Shown: in pieces, positions 9,234 to 18,388 of the stretch
How positions within the stretch are numbered: the first letter of the stretch is position 1
Layout of the letters: every line of letters begins with the position of its first letter
Assembly: GCA_963693005.1 (NCBI GenBank)
Contig: OY843726.1
Location: 930,001-994,000, forward strand
Length of the DNA: 64,000 nucleotides
DNA from: Bodonicaedibacter sp963693005
GTDB lineage: Bacteria; Pseudomonadota; Alphaproteobacteria; UBA6184
Direction: 5' to 3'
Notes under the pieces: model-generated
Seen by the model: only the letters and a program-made list of their open reading frames with translations
The model's database searches: none
Told to the model about the DNA's origin: nothing
Program-made: the position numbers and the translations under genes

Positions 9234-9527
9234 AGCTTATTAAATCACTGTACGGAAAGTATAAAAGTGAATTTTTCTGGTTTTTAGTTTTACCATACGG
9301 CCTACATGTGAAGGTCTAGGTTGAGTGCAGGGCTAAATTTTTAATGACTAAATCTAAGAATTAAGGAAAAGAAAAAAATCGAGTGAAGACGGGGCAAGTG
9401 CATAATGCTTTTTCTAAACTGGAAGAGAAGCTCATAAACTTCTTGTGATTTCTGAATAAAAACATGCTGAATCAGCAGTGAAGAATTAAGAGAGTGGGGT
9501 AGGGGGCAAAATAGAGAATAGTAGAGC

Positions 9528-9788
9528 TTATTCTTCTGTATCATCGGGGATCATGCCGAGTGCTGCACGGTAAATATCAAGAAGCTCTTCTTGTTCGTGG
9601 GCTTCTTGTGCGTCCATACGGCGAATTTTAAGAACTTGACGCATAACTTTCGTGTCAAAGCCGGATGATTTTGCTTCTGCATAAATATCGCGAATGTGTT
9701 CGGCCATATTTGCTTTTTCTTGTTCTAGCTTTTCAATGCGTTCGATCAAGTTTTTTAAATGAAGTTTTGTGTCCGAAGTAGTGATCAT
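9528..9788 (-). CDS. gapR: GapR (DUF2312) chromosome-structuring protein
   Basis: Small coiled-coil DNA-clamping protein that binds AT-rich, overtwisted DNA ahead of replication and transcription in alphaproteobacteria. The whole 86-residue sequence fits the family: LIERIEKLEQEK helix, the IRDIYAEAKSSGFD core and the IYRAALGM end. Monocistronic; a tRNA gene and a DnaA-box region lie upstream. Confidence 0.9.
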   Translation of the reverse strand: MITTSDTKLHLKNLIERIEKLEQEKANMAEHIRDIYAEAKSSGFDTKVMRQVLKIRRMDAQEAHEQEELLDIYRAALGMIPDDTEE

Positions 9789-9888
9789 GAGTATCCCATT
9801 AAGTGTTATTTAACGAATCTACGTTAGGTTATACATAGTTCCGTTGTGCAAAATAAAAAGAATAATAAAAGAACGGAACTTCTTTTCT

Positions 9889-9965
9889 TGGTCGGAGTGG
9901 CGGGATTCGAACCCACGACCCCCACACCCCCAGCGTGGTGCGCTACCAGGCTGCGCTACACTCCG
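9889..9965 (-). tRNA. tRNA-Pro (anticodon GGG)
   Basis: The minus strand folds as a full cloverleaf. The acceptor stem CGGAGTG pairs with CACTCCG, the D arm is GCGCAGCCTGGTAGCGC, and the anticodon stem CCACG/TGTGG encloses the loop CTGGGGG, giving anticodon GGG. The T arm contains GGTTCGAATCC, the discriminator is A, and the CCA end is encoded (9889-9891). Confidence 0.95.
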
Positions 9966-10305
9966 ATGGCATAGATATAAATGATCTCATTCTTTCATTC
10001 AAGTAAATTCAGAAAAATGGTGTTAAATAACCTACCTCAGGCTGTGGTAAAACCTGTGGATAAGTTGTTAATAAAAACATGCAGTAGAAAAGATATCAGA
10101 ATAGTGCTTTTTCAAAGAGTACGTGTTAAGACTTTATTTTAGGCGAAAATAGCAGAGAGACTTTCTAAAGTAAAGAGGAAAATTGAAGTGCGCTTAGTAA
10201 AGTTTTCCCCAGAAGCTGTGGATAAATGTGTGGGAAAATTCGGTATAAAGCCCAATGAGCCCTCATCTATTGGAAGATGTGGGTTTTGCCCATTTTTTGT
10301 GCAGA
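9966..10305. other. Non-coding stretch with two perfect DnaA boxes
   Basis: 340 bp, AT-rich, with no credible ORF. Two perfect DnaA boxes in the same orientation (TGTGGATAA at 10055-10063 and 10217-10225), a near match (TGTGGTAAA at 10043), and an inverted TTTTCCC/GGGAAAA around the second box. This is origin-like, but flanking genes converge on it and no AT-rich 13-mer array is obvious, so it may instead be a DnaA-binding or titration region. Confidence 0.35.
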
Positions 10306-11166
10306 CTACTTGCTTTGTGGAGTGTGATAGAAGACTTTCATAGAACCCACTTTTTCAAAGCCAATTTGGGGATAAACAGAAACGCCATCTGGTTGAGCTT
10401 GCAGAACAGTCCATCGATAGCCGCTTTTTACAGCATCTTTTAAAGGAAAGTAACTTAATGCAGATCCTAACCCGTGTCGTCGATGATTTGGGTGTACTCC
10501 AACGGAGAATAAGCTTACAAAATTTTCGCTATGATAAAGGGTTGCCGTACCTGCGATTTCGCCATTGATAGAGCCAAGGTAAAATGTTATTGAAGAATTC
10601 TTTTTTGAGGGTTTAAATGCATCATAGAATGTTCGCAACTGTTCTTGTTCTTTTTGATTGTTACGTCGATTTGCCATGGTTTGAATCCATTTTTCATAGT
10701 CAGAGTCAGTTTCAACTTTCCACACTTTAACATTAGGTTTTGCTTTATAGCTTTGATTGAGTTTTTTAAGATCCATTCCCATAGTAACAAAAGTGTTGGC
10801 CTCTCTTAATATAGTGATATATTTAAACATATGGTCATCATCGTCTCCTTCAAAAAAAACTGTAAATGCACGATCTTTCATCATGTTAAAGAGGGCATCA
10901 CTATTCTGATAGTCTTTTGCAATATATACATAGTTTAGGCCATAATAACTGGGGGCTCGAACGTACTGATAATTAGTTTCATTTCGGGCTTCATATCCGG
11001 CCCCTCGTCCAATGAGTGTCCAAAACTCCCTATGGCTTTGAACTGCCCATTGATGAAGCTTTTGAGTAGAAACTTCGTCTTGACAAGGTGTTGCCTGTGT
11101 ATACTGGAGAGTAACGGCGAATACAAAAAAGGCAAACAAAACGCGATGGATATGTTTTTGTATCAT
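10306..11166 (-). CDS. Exported GNAT-family acetyltransferase
   Basis: N-terminal signal peptide (about 1-25, hydrophobic VLFAFFVFAVTLQ, then TQATPCQ) followed by a GNAT fold in the C-terminal half. The substrate strands include SINGEIAGTATLYHSENFVSL, with the acetyl-CoA loop GVHPNHRRHGLGSALS (V-x-P-x-x-R-x-x-G-x-G pattern). The tail IGFEKVGSMKVFYH is the usual GNAT end. The N-terminal ~120 residues are of unknown fold. GNATs are normally cytosolic, so the signal peptide is unusual and suggests an exported enzyme. Target unknown. No operon partners. Confidence 0.65.
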   Translation of the reverse strand: MIQKHIHRVLFAFFVFAVTLQYTQATPCQDEVSTQKLHQWAVQSHREFWTLIGRGAGYEARNETNYQYVRAPSYYGLNYVYIAKDYQNSDALFNMMKDRAFTVFFEGDDDDHMFKYITILREANTFVTMGMDLKKLNQSYKAKPNVKVWKVETDSDYEKWIQTMANRRNNQKEQEQLRTFYDAFKPSKKNSSITFYLGSINGEIAGTATLYHSENFVSLFSVGVHPNHRRHGLGSALSYFPLKDAVKSGYRWTVLQAQPDGVSVYPQIGFEKVGSMKVFYHTPQSK

Positions 11167-11432
11167 TTTAAGTCCAATTAATTATGGCTGTTTGTATTTC
11201 AGATATATCATAATTAATTTACAAATATATAAATTAATATTTAGAAGTCATTTTTGTAAGTAAAAGTGAAAATGCTAGGGAATCACTATAGTATTGTCTG
11301 TTATTGATATGTTCGGTTTATTGGAGTTTTGATGCTGATTAAGCCAGTAAATTGTCTATAAAATTAGGACTGTTATCAAACAAACAAACTAAAAGTAAGC
11401 AGATAGATTTATGGAAAAGTAGCCGTGTAGCA

Positions 11433-12767
11433 TCAGGTGGCATTATGATTTCCAGCAGTAGAAGTTTTGATTAAATCAGGTTTATCAGTCAATTTTATAT
11501 GAATGTCATGTTGTTGAAATGGAATCTCTATGCTATGTGCTTTAAATAAATCCCAAATTTTATAATAGATATCACTTTTGATGCTTCCAGAGCCATTTTC
11601 TGGATCTGAAATCCAAACACGAAGTGTATGTTCTATGGCGCTAGGTCCAAAATTTATAATTAGGCAAGATGGTTTTGGATCTTTCAGAATTCTTTGGTGG
11701 TCAGAGACGGCTTCTAATAAAAGCTCTTTAACTTTATGGAGGTCTGATTTATAAGACACAGCAATAGGTATGTGTAGCCTGACCTTCTTATCGCTGTACG
11801 ACCAGTTTTCTACTTTTTCTGTGATAAGGTGTTCGTTGGGAATGAGATGTTCTTTTCCATCGCGTGTCAGGACTGAAACACTGCGTGCACCAAGAAAGTT
11901 AACCCATCCATATGTGTTACCTACGACAACTACATCACCTGGTTTTATAGATTTGTCTAATAATAAAATAATTCCACTAATAAGGTTTGAAAAAACTTTT
12001 TGTAATCCGAACCCAACTCCCAGACCTAGAGCTCCGCTAAAGATAGCTAAAGTAGATAAATCTAGCCCGATAATATTAAGCCCAATAATGACTCCAAAAG
12101 CATAAAGTGTAATATTAGATAGCTTAGAGAAGAGAACGCTTTGAGAAGGCGTTAAGTTTTTTGCGCTTTTTAGTTTTTTTTCTAGAAGTTTAGAGCTTAT
12201 GCTTACCAACCAGAGTAAGAATGCAAAAGCTAGGAAACTTTTTAAAATAAGCAGCAATGATATTTGTTTTTCGCCAAAAGTAATTCCAAGTTCTGAAAGT
12301 AAATTTATCGCAGGAAATAGATAATCTAAAGTATTTAAGGTTGCTATAATCCAAAGTGTTACGCTGACTAAGCGAGACCAAAAATGATGTTTTATAACAT
12401 TGGATAAAATTCTGATAATGACCCAAGCAGTGCTTAAACTTGCTACGGTTTTTAGTATTTCTCGATGTGCGTGTATTTCTTGGGCAATGAGAATTTCTAT
12501 CCAAAGAAAAAAAATAAAGTAAGTAAGTTGAAAGATCATTTTAGGTGAGATATTTAAGCTCTTAGATTTTACTAAAAAGTAAACTTTGGGCGTGTTTTTT
12601 AACCAGAAGTAAGTCTTTTTGGAAAGTATATGTGCGAGCGAGCAGGCAAGTATGCAAGCAATTACTTGTGATAATAGAGACCAAGAAATTAGATAGTCGT
12701 GTAGCCAAATCTCTATATTCTCAAAATAGCTTAAAAATTGAGTGAACGTGAATTTAGAAGAATTCAT
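11433..12767 (-). CDS. MscS-family mechanosensitive channel
   Basis: Inner-membrane channel that releases solutes on hypo-osmotic shock. Several N-terminal membrane helices precede the conserved pore helix (SGALGLGVGFGLQKVFSNLI), the beta domain (DKSIKPGDVVVVG, then GARSVSVLTRDGKEHLIPNEHL) and a C-terminal alpha/beta cage ending EIPFQQHDIHIKL. Start chosen at ATG 12767 with GGATA upstream; an in-frame TTG at 12779 would add four residues. The large number of N-terminal helices resembles the YbdG/KefA side of the family. Confidence 0.85.
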   Translation of the reverse strand: MNSSKFTFTQFLSYFENIEIWLHDYLISWSLLSQVIACILACSLAHILSKKTYFWLKNTPKVYFLVKSKSLNISPKMIFQLTYFIFFLWIEILIAQEIHAHREILKTVASLSTAWVIIRILSNVIKHHFWSRLVSVTLWIIATLNTLDYLFPAINLLSELGITFGEKQISLLLILKSFLAFAFLLWLVSISSKLLEKKLKSAKNLTPSQSVLFSKLSNITLYAFGVIIGLNIIGLDLSTLAIFSGALGLGVGFGLQKVFSNLISGIILLLDKSIKPGDVVVVGNTYGWVNFLGARSVSVLTRDGKEHLIPNEHLITEKVENWSYSDKKVRLHIPIAVSYKSDLHKVKELLLEAVSDHQRILKDPKPSCLIINFGPSAIEHTLRVWISDPENGSGSIKSDIYYKIWDLFKAHSIEIPFQQHDIHIKLTDKPDLIKTSTAGNHNAT

Positions 12768-12993
12768 ATTTTTATCCAATAAACATAGCGTCTGTTATCT
12801 TAATAATTAAGGGCTTTTTTTATGCCAGTGGACTTATAGTATCTAAAAAAGAACTAATGCAGTACATAAATTAATCGTTGAGAGAAGTTTGAGGTATGTT
12901 TGAGATCTTAAATATGAAAAAATTGGCAGAATATCGTGCAGTTTAATGGATTTTGATATATAACAGATCTATTGCCTAGAATAGAGAACACTC

Positions 12994-14199
12994 ATGAAAA
13001 TCACCTCTTTATCTCCAATGACGATATTGCTGTTAGTGGCAACCATGCCTTTGGCTGCAGCATCTTTAGATATGTTTTTACCAGCCTTACCAGAAATGGT
13101 CAAAGAGTTTGGAACTACAGAAACAGGAATTCATGTCAGTTTGATGATGAATATTGCGGCTAGTGCAATGATGGGATTAATTTCCGGAACGTTGTCAGAT
13201 CATTTTGGTCGCCGAAAGCTATTCATCTCTGCACTATTTGCGTTTGGATTAGCTACATATTTGTGCTCGTTAGCTCCTGATGTTGTTTTCTTTAGTTTGG
13301 CTCGAACATTGCAAGGTGGGGCATCAGGTGTGATTTTTGTAATGGTCTCTACGATATTATCGGATGTGTATACTGGAGTGAAAAAGGCGCAGGTTTTGGG
13401 AATTGCGACATTTTTATTTCCTGTAGCATTGGGAGTTGCACCATTTTTGGGAGAGTTGGTTTACGAGCTTTATGGTTGGCCGGCAACCTTTATTAGTTTA
13501 GCTTCCATATTATTAGGAATTTCTATCGCCTTGTTCTTTATGTTACCAGAGACGAAAGCGCGTTCAGGGTCTCGGTTGAGTTTGCAACAAATGTGGGTTG
13601 ATTATAAGATGATTTTGTCTTCGCCTACGGTTTTGGTGAATGCTTTAGTTCCTTCTATATTTATGGGAGCGTTTATGGCATTTATTGCATATAGCCCCTT
13701 TATTTATATGGGGTACTTTGGCTTAGCAGCGAAGACATACGTATACTACTTTATTACGCCTCTGGCGTTTCAGTTTGGGGCTGGCGTTTTGTATCAAGCA
13801 GTGATTAAGGCAGTAGGGATAAATAATACTCAGATAATTGGAGTAGTTATGGCAGCATTAGGGTTGTTTGTAATTATTGGAATGTTACTACATATAATGC
13901 CTGCAACTCCAATGTATACAATGGTAGCGATGATTTTTTACAATTCGGCTATTCCCTTTGTGTTGCCAGCAGCTATGTCTAAAGCGTTTGAAAGTTTTCC
14001 ATTGAATGCTGGGAGTGTCTCGTCCATAGCGTCATTGATTCGAAATACGTTAATGGCAGCTTATATAGGGGTTGCTGGGATGGTATTTGATCAAACACCA
14101 GTTCCAACTTTTTGGGTCTTAATTTCGGGATTGTTTTTGTTTATGATTTTAAGCATTGTATCGCTACGTTTATCAAAGTGTGTTAGTAGAGCTGAATAA
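12994..14199 (+). CDS. Bcr/CflA-type MFS multidrug transporter
   Basis: 401-residue, 12-helix major facilitator protein. The N-terminus DMFLPALPEMVKEFGTT is typical of Bcr/CflA drug:proton antiporters. It has the MFS motif A GTLSDHFGRRKLF and the LQGGASGVIFVM segment in helix 4. Likely substrate unknown. It ends just before a bidirectional terminator shared with the convergent OTU-like gene. Confidence 0.85.
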   Translation: MKITSLSPMTILLLVATMPLAAASLDMFLPALPEMVKEFGTTETGIHVSLMMNIAASAMMGLISGTLSDHFGRRKLFISALFAFGLATYLCSLAPDVVFFSLARTLQGGASGVIFVMVSTILSDVYTGVKKAQVLGIATFLFPVALGVAPFLGELVYELYGWPATFISLASILLGISIALFFMLPETKARSGSRLSLQQMWVDYKMILSSPTVLVNALVPSIFMGAFMAFIAYSPFIYMGYFGLAAKTYVYYFITPLAFQFGAGVLYQAVIKAVGINNTQIIGVVMAALGLFVIIGMLLHIMPATPMYTMVAMIFYNSAIPFVLPAAMSKAFESFPLNAGSVSSIASLIRNTLMAAYIGVAGMVFDQTPVPTFWVLISGLFLFMILSIVSLRLSKCVSRAE

Positions 14200-14259
14200 A
14201 CGAGAGGCTCACTGATAAAATGTCGTTGCTTTAGGGGATTGTAAATTTAAGACTGCCAG

Positions 14260-14290
14260 AAAAGCCCTGGGGACACCTCAGGGCTTTTTC
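14260..14290. terminator. Bidirectional terminator between convergent genes
   Basis: Stem AAAAGCCCTG(GGG)/(CCT)CAGGGCTTTT with T runs on both strands, placed between the MFS gene (+) and the OTU-like gene (-). Confidence 0.8.
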
Positions 14291-14301
14291 GAATATATAG
14301 T

Positions 14302-15126
14302 TTAGTTAGCCTTGGGTGTTAATACATCATAGTGATTGCCGTTCCATACTACGTGAATCATTGGAGATTCAGTATCTACGGTTGAGGTTTGATAAAGTCG
14401 TACTTTTCCAGTAGGTTCATTTTTTGATGACCAAACTGAAAGATTTAGGTTCAACTTATCATTGATACCAACGACCAAACCCATAGGTAGCCAAGATTTT
14501 TTGCCATTATTCTTCGAGAAAACGTCGGAAACTGCTTTTATTAAAGCAGGCTCTGACGTTAATTTAGAATCATTTATACCACTGGATATGAGCTCTTCTT
14601 TTAACGCTACTTGGAAAGCTTCATATTTTTCGTAATACATGTTTAGAATGCGACTTTGCAACATGCTCTGAGCGTCTTTAAACTCTGATTTTGTTGCAGT
14701 AGTTTTGATTCGAAAGTCAGTAAGCGCCTCTGATGCTAAAACAGAAGGCGTGCGAGCAGACGGATCTGTTGAATACATTGAGGCAGCAGAGTTTATAAAA
14801 TCTTCAACGTTGGCCAAAGTTGTAGAAATATCTTCAACTTGTGTATTTGGACCTAACTGTAAAATTTGTTTATGTAAGAGTGTGCGAGACGTGTCAAAAG
14901 TGCTATGGGCTAGATGGTGTTCTTCAATGTAAGCAGTTAATGCAGAGACAACCTCAATTCGCGATTTCCCTATTGCATCAAATGCGCAGTTACCGGCGAT
15001 AGTTGAGGTGTGGGTTACTGAAAATGATTCACCGGTGGGCGTGATAACGGTGGATTCGGTTGCTTCAATCTTTGTTAAAGTAGTTGTTGATAATAGAATA
15101 GCTGCTGATAATAGAGTTTTTTTCAT
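14302..15126 (-). CDS. Exported OTU-like cysteine protease (putative deubiquitinase)
   Basis: 274 residues from ATG 15126, chosen because AGGAGAG lies just upstream; a longer frame reaches 15168. It has a signal peptide 1-23 (KKTLLSAAILLSTTTLT). The catalytic-Cys motif AGNCAFDAIG (C47) matches the OTU signature D-G-N-C-L-F-x-A-I, lacking only the Asp. At the C-terminus WNGNHYDVLTP (H265) matches the OTU His motif HY[ND]xL. A helical insert separates the two. OTU proteases cleave ubiquitin chains and are known effectors in Legionella, Chlamydia and Rickettsiales relatives. Secretion to a host is inference. A CtrA box lies 46 bp upstream. Confidence 0.6.
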   Translation of the reverse strand: MKKTLLSAAILLSTTTLTKIEATESTVITPTGESFSVTHTSTIAGNCAFDAIGKSRIEVVSALTAYIEEHHLAHSTFDTSRTLLHKQILQLGPNTQVEDISTTLANVEDFINSAASMYSTDPSARTPSVLASEALTDFRIKTTATKSEFKDAQSMLQSRILNMYYEKYEAFQVALKEELISSGINDSKLTSEPALIKAVSDVFSKNNGKKSWLPMGLVVGINDKLNLNLSVWSSKNEPTGKVRLYQTSTVDTESPMIHVVWNGNHYDVLTPKAN

Positions 15127-15171
15127 GCTCTCTCCTAAATGATCTCTGGAGTGCAATGTACTTAACAAAGG

Positions 15172-15186
15172 TTAATTATTTCTTAA
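15172..15186. promoter_or_regulatory. CtrA box upstream of OTU-like gene
   Basis: Perfect TTAA-TTATTTC-TTAA, 46 bp upstream of the ATG at 15126. The surrounding sequence (ACAAAGG just before) resembles the site at 30868. Such an 8-base match is expected a few times by chance in AT-rich DNA of this length. Confidence 0.4.
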
Positions 15187-15240
15187 TAGCGCGACACTTG
15201 TGACACATTCTGTTAAAAATATTTACCAAAACAATAAAAC

Positions 15241-16029
15241 TTAAATATTTATATCGCACCAGACAGGTGTGTGATCAGAAGGCTTTTCCCAAGTGCGGGG
15301 AGTGCGATCAATGCCAGTATCTACATACAGGTCAGTAGCTTGAGGGCAAAGTAATAAATGATCAATGCGTAAGCCGTTGTCTTTTTCAAACGAGCCGGCT
15401 CGATAATCCCACCAAGTCATGAGGCTTGGGTTATTAGGGCTTTCATAGGGGTATTTAATACGAGTAGCATCATATAACCCTTGATGCATAAGCTGGTTAT
15501 ATCTTAGTCGTTCATCCGAAGTAAAAGGGACGTCACCATGCCACTTCTCAGGGTTTGTTGCATCTTCGTCACGGGGAGCAATATTAAAATCTCCTCCTAA
15601 GACAAAGGGAGTGTCTTCGGTTGCTTTTTCTAAAATTGGAGGTATAAAAGCATCTAGAAAAGCAAGTTTTTTAGGAAATTTTTCAGACTTTTGGTTTTGA
15701 CCATTGGGAATATATACTGAACCAACCCGAAGCTTCCCGTCAATGAGTGCGTCGATGTAGCGAGCTTCTTCGGAAAGTGGGTTGTTTTCAAAGCTAATAT
15801 TAACGTCTTCAATCCGATACTTCGAAAGAATTGCAACACCGTTATAGCTTTTTTGCCCAACTGCAACAGACTGGTATCCTTCATCCATTATGGGATCGTA
15901 GGGAAAAAGTTCTGTTTGTGCTTTTATTTCTTGTAATAATAGTACGTCGGGTTGAAAGTCGCGTAACCACTTAATAAGGTGGTCAATGCGAGCGCGGACA
16001 GAGTTAATGTTCCAAGTAGCAATTTTCAT
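15241..16029 (-). CDS. xthA: Exodeoxyribonuclease III
   Basis: AP endonuclease/3'-5' exonuclease of base-excision repair. Endonuclease/exonuclease/phosphatase fold with E34 in LLLQEIK, GGDFNIAP, and the catalytic SDHTPVW near the C-terminus (H253). At 262 aa it is full length. It starts 3 bp after the erpA stop, so translation is probably coupled. Confidence 0.95.
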   Translation of the reverse strand: MKIATWNINSVRARIDHLIKWLRDFQPDVLLLQEIKAQTELFPYDPIMDEGYQSVAVGQKSYNGVAILSKYRIEDVNISFENNPLSEEARYIDALIDGKLRVGSVYIPNGQNQKSEKFPKKLAFLDAFIPPILEKATEDTPFVLGGDFNIAPRDEDATNPEKWHGDVPFTSDERLRYNQLMHQGLYDATRIKYPYESPNNPSLMTWWDYRAGSFEKDNGLRIDHLLLCPQATDLYVDTGIDRTPRTWEKPSDHTPVWCDINI

Positions 16030-16032
16030 AAT

Positions 16033-16371
16033 TTATACACTAAACGAATTTCCACAACCGCATGAAGTGGCTGCATTAGGGTTTGTTATTTTAAATGCAG
16101 CGCCAATTAATTCTGTTTCATAATCTAAGGTTGAACCATTAATGAGTTCTAACGAAGTGGTGTCTACTACGACACTGACATGCTCTGAGGGAGAAAATTT
16201 AATATCGTCATTAGCTTTGTATATATCGTCTAGATCCAATTTGTATTCAAAGCCGTTGCACCCTCCGGGAAATACAGTTACACGCAAATGCTTTCCGGAG
16301 TGTTTTGAGAGTATTTTTTCTAATTGGGTTTCAGCAGATTTAGAAATCTGGAGCTTGAGGGGCAGGCCCAT
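16033..16371 (-). CDS. erpA: Iron-sulfur cluster insertion protein ErpA/IscA type
   Basis: A-type Fe-S carrier that hands clusters to apo-proteins. The three cysteines are present: GGCNGFEY mid-protein and CGCG close to the C-terminus. Start ATG 16371 is preferred (GAGGA upstream, giving GLPLKLQIS); an in-frame TTG at 16392 is possible. Its start lies inside the end of ppiD (about 30 bp overlap), suggesting a ppiD-erpA-xthA operon. LipA in this window needs such clusters. Confidence 0.85.
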   Translation of the reverse strand: MGLPLKLQISKSAETQLEKILSKHSGKHLRVTVFPGGCNGFEYKLDLDDIYKANDDIKFSPSEHVSVVVDTTSLELINGSTLDYETELIGAAFKITNPNAATSCGCGNSFSV

Positions 16372-18298
16372 TGTGTAAATCCTCTTTTCCAAAGTGGTTA
16401 ATAAAATAGTCTTCGTTACGCTGAACAGGAAAATACGCCTCTAATCCAGCAATATATGATGAAAGTAAGTCTTTACCTAATAAAGGTAAAATTACCTGAC
16501 GTGAAAAAGTATTAGCACTTGATTTGAAAGTCTCCATGTTTTGAGGGTAATCACGCAATACTCGGGCTAATTGAATAGAGTTTGAAGAGATGTCAATAGA
16601 AACTTCACCAATGTTTGCTTTTCCTACCTGTGCGAGAATGCCGGCAAAGGGTTGGTTTTTTTGCATGTTAGCTCGGGTGATCTTATGTAAAACATCTATG
16701 CTTGCGTGATTTTTCGCGGCCAAATCATCTATGCGAACTGAAGTTTTCATTGCGTCTTCTAAAGTTTTTGTAATTTTGGCGGCCTTTAGACGCTTCTGTT
16801 CAAATTGCCAGTAACGAGACACCTGCGTTTTAGCGGCTTCAAAAGTGCGTTGGTGTGGGGGGCTGATGTTGGTAACCTCTATTATGGCATAGTCGTCAGT
16901 GTTTAATTTTTGAGGATCACTATATGTGAATTGAGGCGTATCAAATGCTGTTGATAAAACTTTTGGGTCTAATTCTTGCAAGCCGGGGGCTTCCGTTCCA
17001 TCAATCATTCTACCATCTTGAGTGGTATTACTCCAAGTTAACATAGAGACCCCGACGGCTCCGGTTTGTTTTAGGGAAGTGAGGACTTCATGGAGCTTTG
17101 CTCCAGATGCTAACATTTTCTCGGCGCGTTGTGTGTAGTCGTACATTTTTTCACGAGCAACGTCGGTTTTATATTTTTTGAGAAGTGTAAACTTTTGTTC
17201 ATCAAATGTAAGTGTTTTTTCAGGTTTAATGTCGGTTAAAATAAACAGCATATAATTCCCACCTAAATAGATGGGGTTTGTTACATCGTGGACACGTTTT
17301 AATGAAAATATTTCTGAACCAACTTCTTGATGCAGCTGTTTTAGCTCAACTTCTTGGGGTTTAGGTGCATTTTCTGCAGAATCGCCTGTATAACGTGAGT
17401 AAACAGAAGAAAACGTAGATCCAGTGCGGAGCTCCTCTTTTGCGTGTAGGGCATCGGTATAATCAGAAAATGGAATAAGCGTTATAGATCGTTTTTCGGG
17501 CACTTGGTTGTTAGTTTGTTTGTACAGTGTTTGTAAATTGTCATTAGTGACCTTTACTGTTTGTGCGATGGTTTGGAAGTTAAGTAAAAGAACATTAAAT
17601 GAACGAGCTTCATTCACTTTGAATGCGCTAGTATGTTTGTTATAGAACTCTTTGAGCTTTGTTGTGTCAGGCTCAGATACATCAGGCAGTTTGTCGATAT
17701 TAATTGAAACAATCTGAATGTCTTGTTCTTGTTTTAAATAGCGGTACATTGGCTCTGAAAAAGCTTTTGGGGAGTATTGCAGTTGTGAGTCTAGGGATCC
17801 GGCTAGCATAGCGCGCCCAAGCTGTGTTCGGAGTTCTTCGACGTATTTTGATTCAGAAAGGCGTGATTTGCTTAAGTGTTCAGCAAAGCGTTCCTTGCTA
17901 AACTTACCTTGCGCATCTTTAAAATTAGGGTCTTTTTGGATGGCTTTTGTAATTTGCTCTTCTGATGCAATGATACCAATACGTTCTGCTTCTTGAGTGA
18001 CAAGCTCGCGTGTAATTAATTCAGAAACGGTGCGACTTACTATTCCTAACCCTAGAGCTTCTTGGTCTGTAATTGTGCGTCCAAAATATTGCTTCATAGA
18101 GTCTTTTTTTTGTTCTAGAGCCTGTAAAAAATCAATGGCTGGAATGACGGTGCTACCAACATGTGCCACTGGCCGTTTTGCTTTGTTTGAAGTGAAAAAG
18201 TTAGAAACTCCTAACGACAGTGCAACAGCAACCATTACAACGGCTAGCAATATGCGCATTAAAAAACTGTTAGACGATTGTCGTAAGAAGGAAATCAT
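16340..18298 (-). CDS. ppiD: PpiD/SurA-type periplasmic folding factor
   Basis: Inner-membrane-anchored chaperone/peptidyl-prolyl isomerase that helps exported proteins fold. It has one N-terminal membrane helix (about 13-32, MRILLAVVMVAVALSLGV), a SurA-N-like helical chaperone domain (about 40-200, including ITKAIQKDPNFKDAQGKFS) and a divergent parvulin-like centre (about 260-380). The C-terminal chaperone part is typical of PpiD. At 652 aa it matches the family. Useful context for a genome with many exported proteins. Confidence 0.88.
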   Translation of the reverse strand: MISFLRQSSNSFLMRILLAVVMVAVALSLGVSNFFTSNKAKRPVAHVGSTVIPAIDFLQALEQKKDSMKQYFGRTITDQEALGLGIVSRTVSELITRELVTQEAERIGIIASEEQITKAIQKDPNFKDAQGKFSKERFAEHLSKSRLSESKYVEELRTQLGRAMLAGSLDSQLQYSPKAFSEPMYRYLKQEQDIQIVSINIDKLPDVSEPDTTKLKEFYNKHTSAFKVNEARSFNVLLLNFQTIAQTVKVTNDNLQTLYKQTNNQVPEKRSITLIPFSDYTDALHAKEELRTGSTFSSVYSRYTGDSAENAPKPQEVELKQLHQEVGSEIFSLKRVHDVTNPIYLGGNYMLFILTDIKPEKTLTFDEQKFTLLKKYKTDVAREKMYDYTQRAEKMLASGAKLHEVLTSLKQTGAVGVSMLTWSNTTQDGRMIDGTEAPGLQELDPKVLSTAFDTPQFTYSDPQKLNTDDYAIIEVTNISPPHQRTFEAAKTQVSRYWQFEQKRLKAAKITKTLEDAMKTSVRIDDLAAKNHASIDVLHKITRANMQKNQPFAGILAQVGKANIGEVSIDISSNSIQLARVLRDYPQNMETFKSSANTFSRQVILPLLGKDLLSSYIAGLEAYFPVQRNEDYFINHFGKEDLHNGPAPQAPDF

Positions 18299-18388
18299 TT
18301 CAACCTCAATTCATGTTGTTTACGTCGAAGTATACTGATTTATGTATCAAAAATCGAGTCTTTTAAGGAGGAGTGCTAATTTTTAGTG

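Noticed and set aside
9236..9250. TTAA-N6-TTAA (and similar at 11169, 43790, 49754, 48690) as CtrA boxes
   Set aside because: Spacer is 6 rather than 7 bp; such near matches are frequent in AT-rich intergenic DNA.
9341..9544. 67-codon minus-strand frame between mrdA and gapR
   Set aside because: No ribosome site, odd composition, overlaps the gapR end, no recognisable motif; treated as non-coding.
10255..10443. 62-codon plus-strand frame over the GNAT 3' end
   Set aside because: Mostly antisense to a real gene and lacks a ribosome site.
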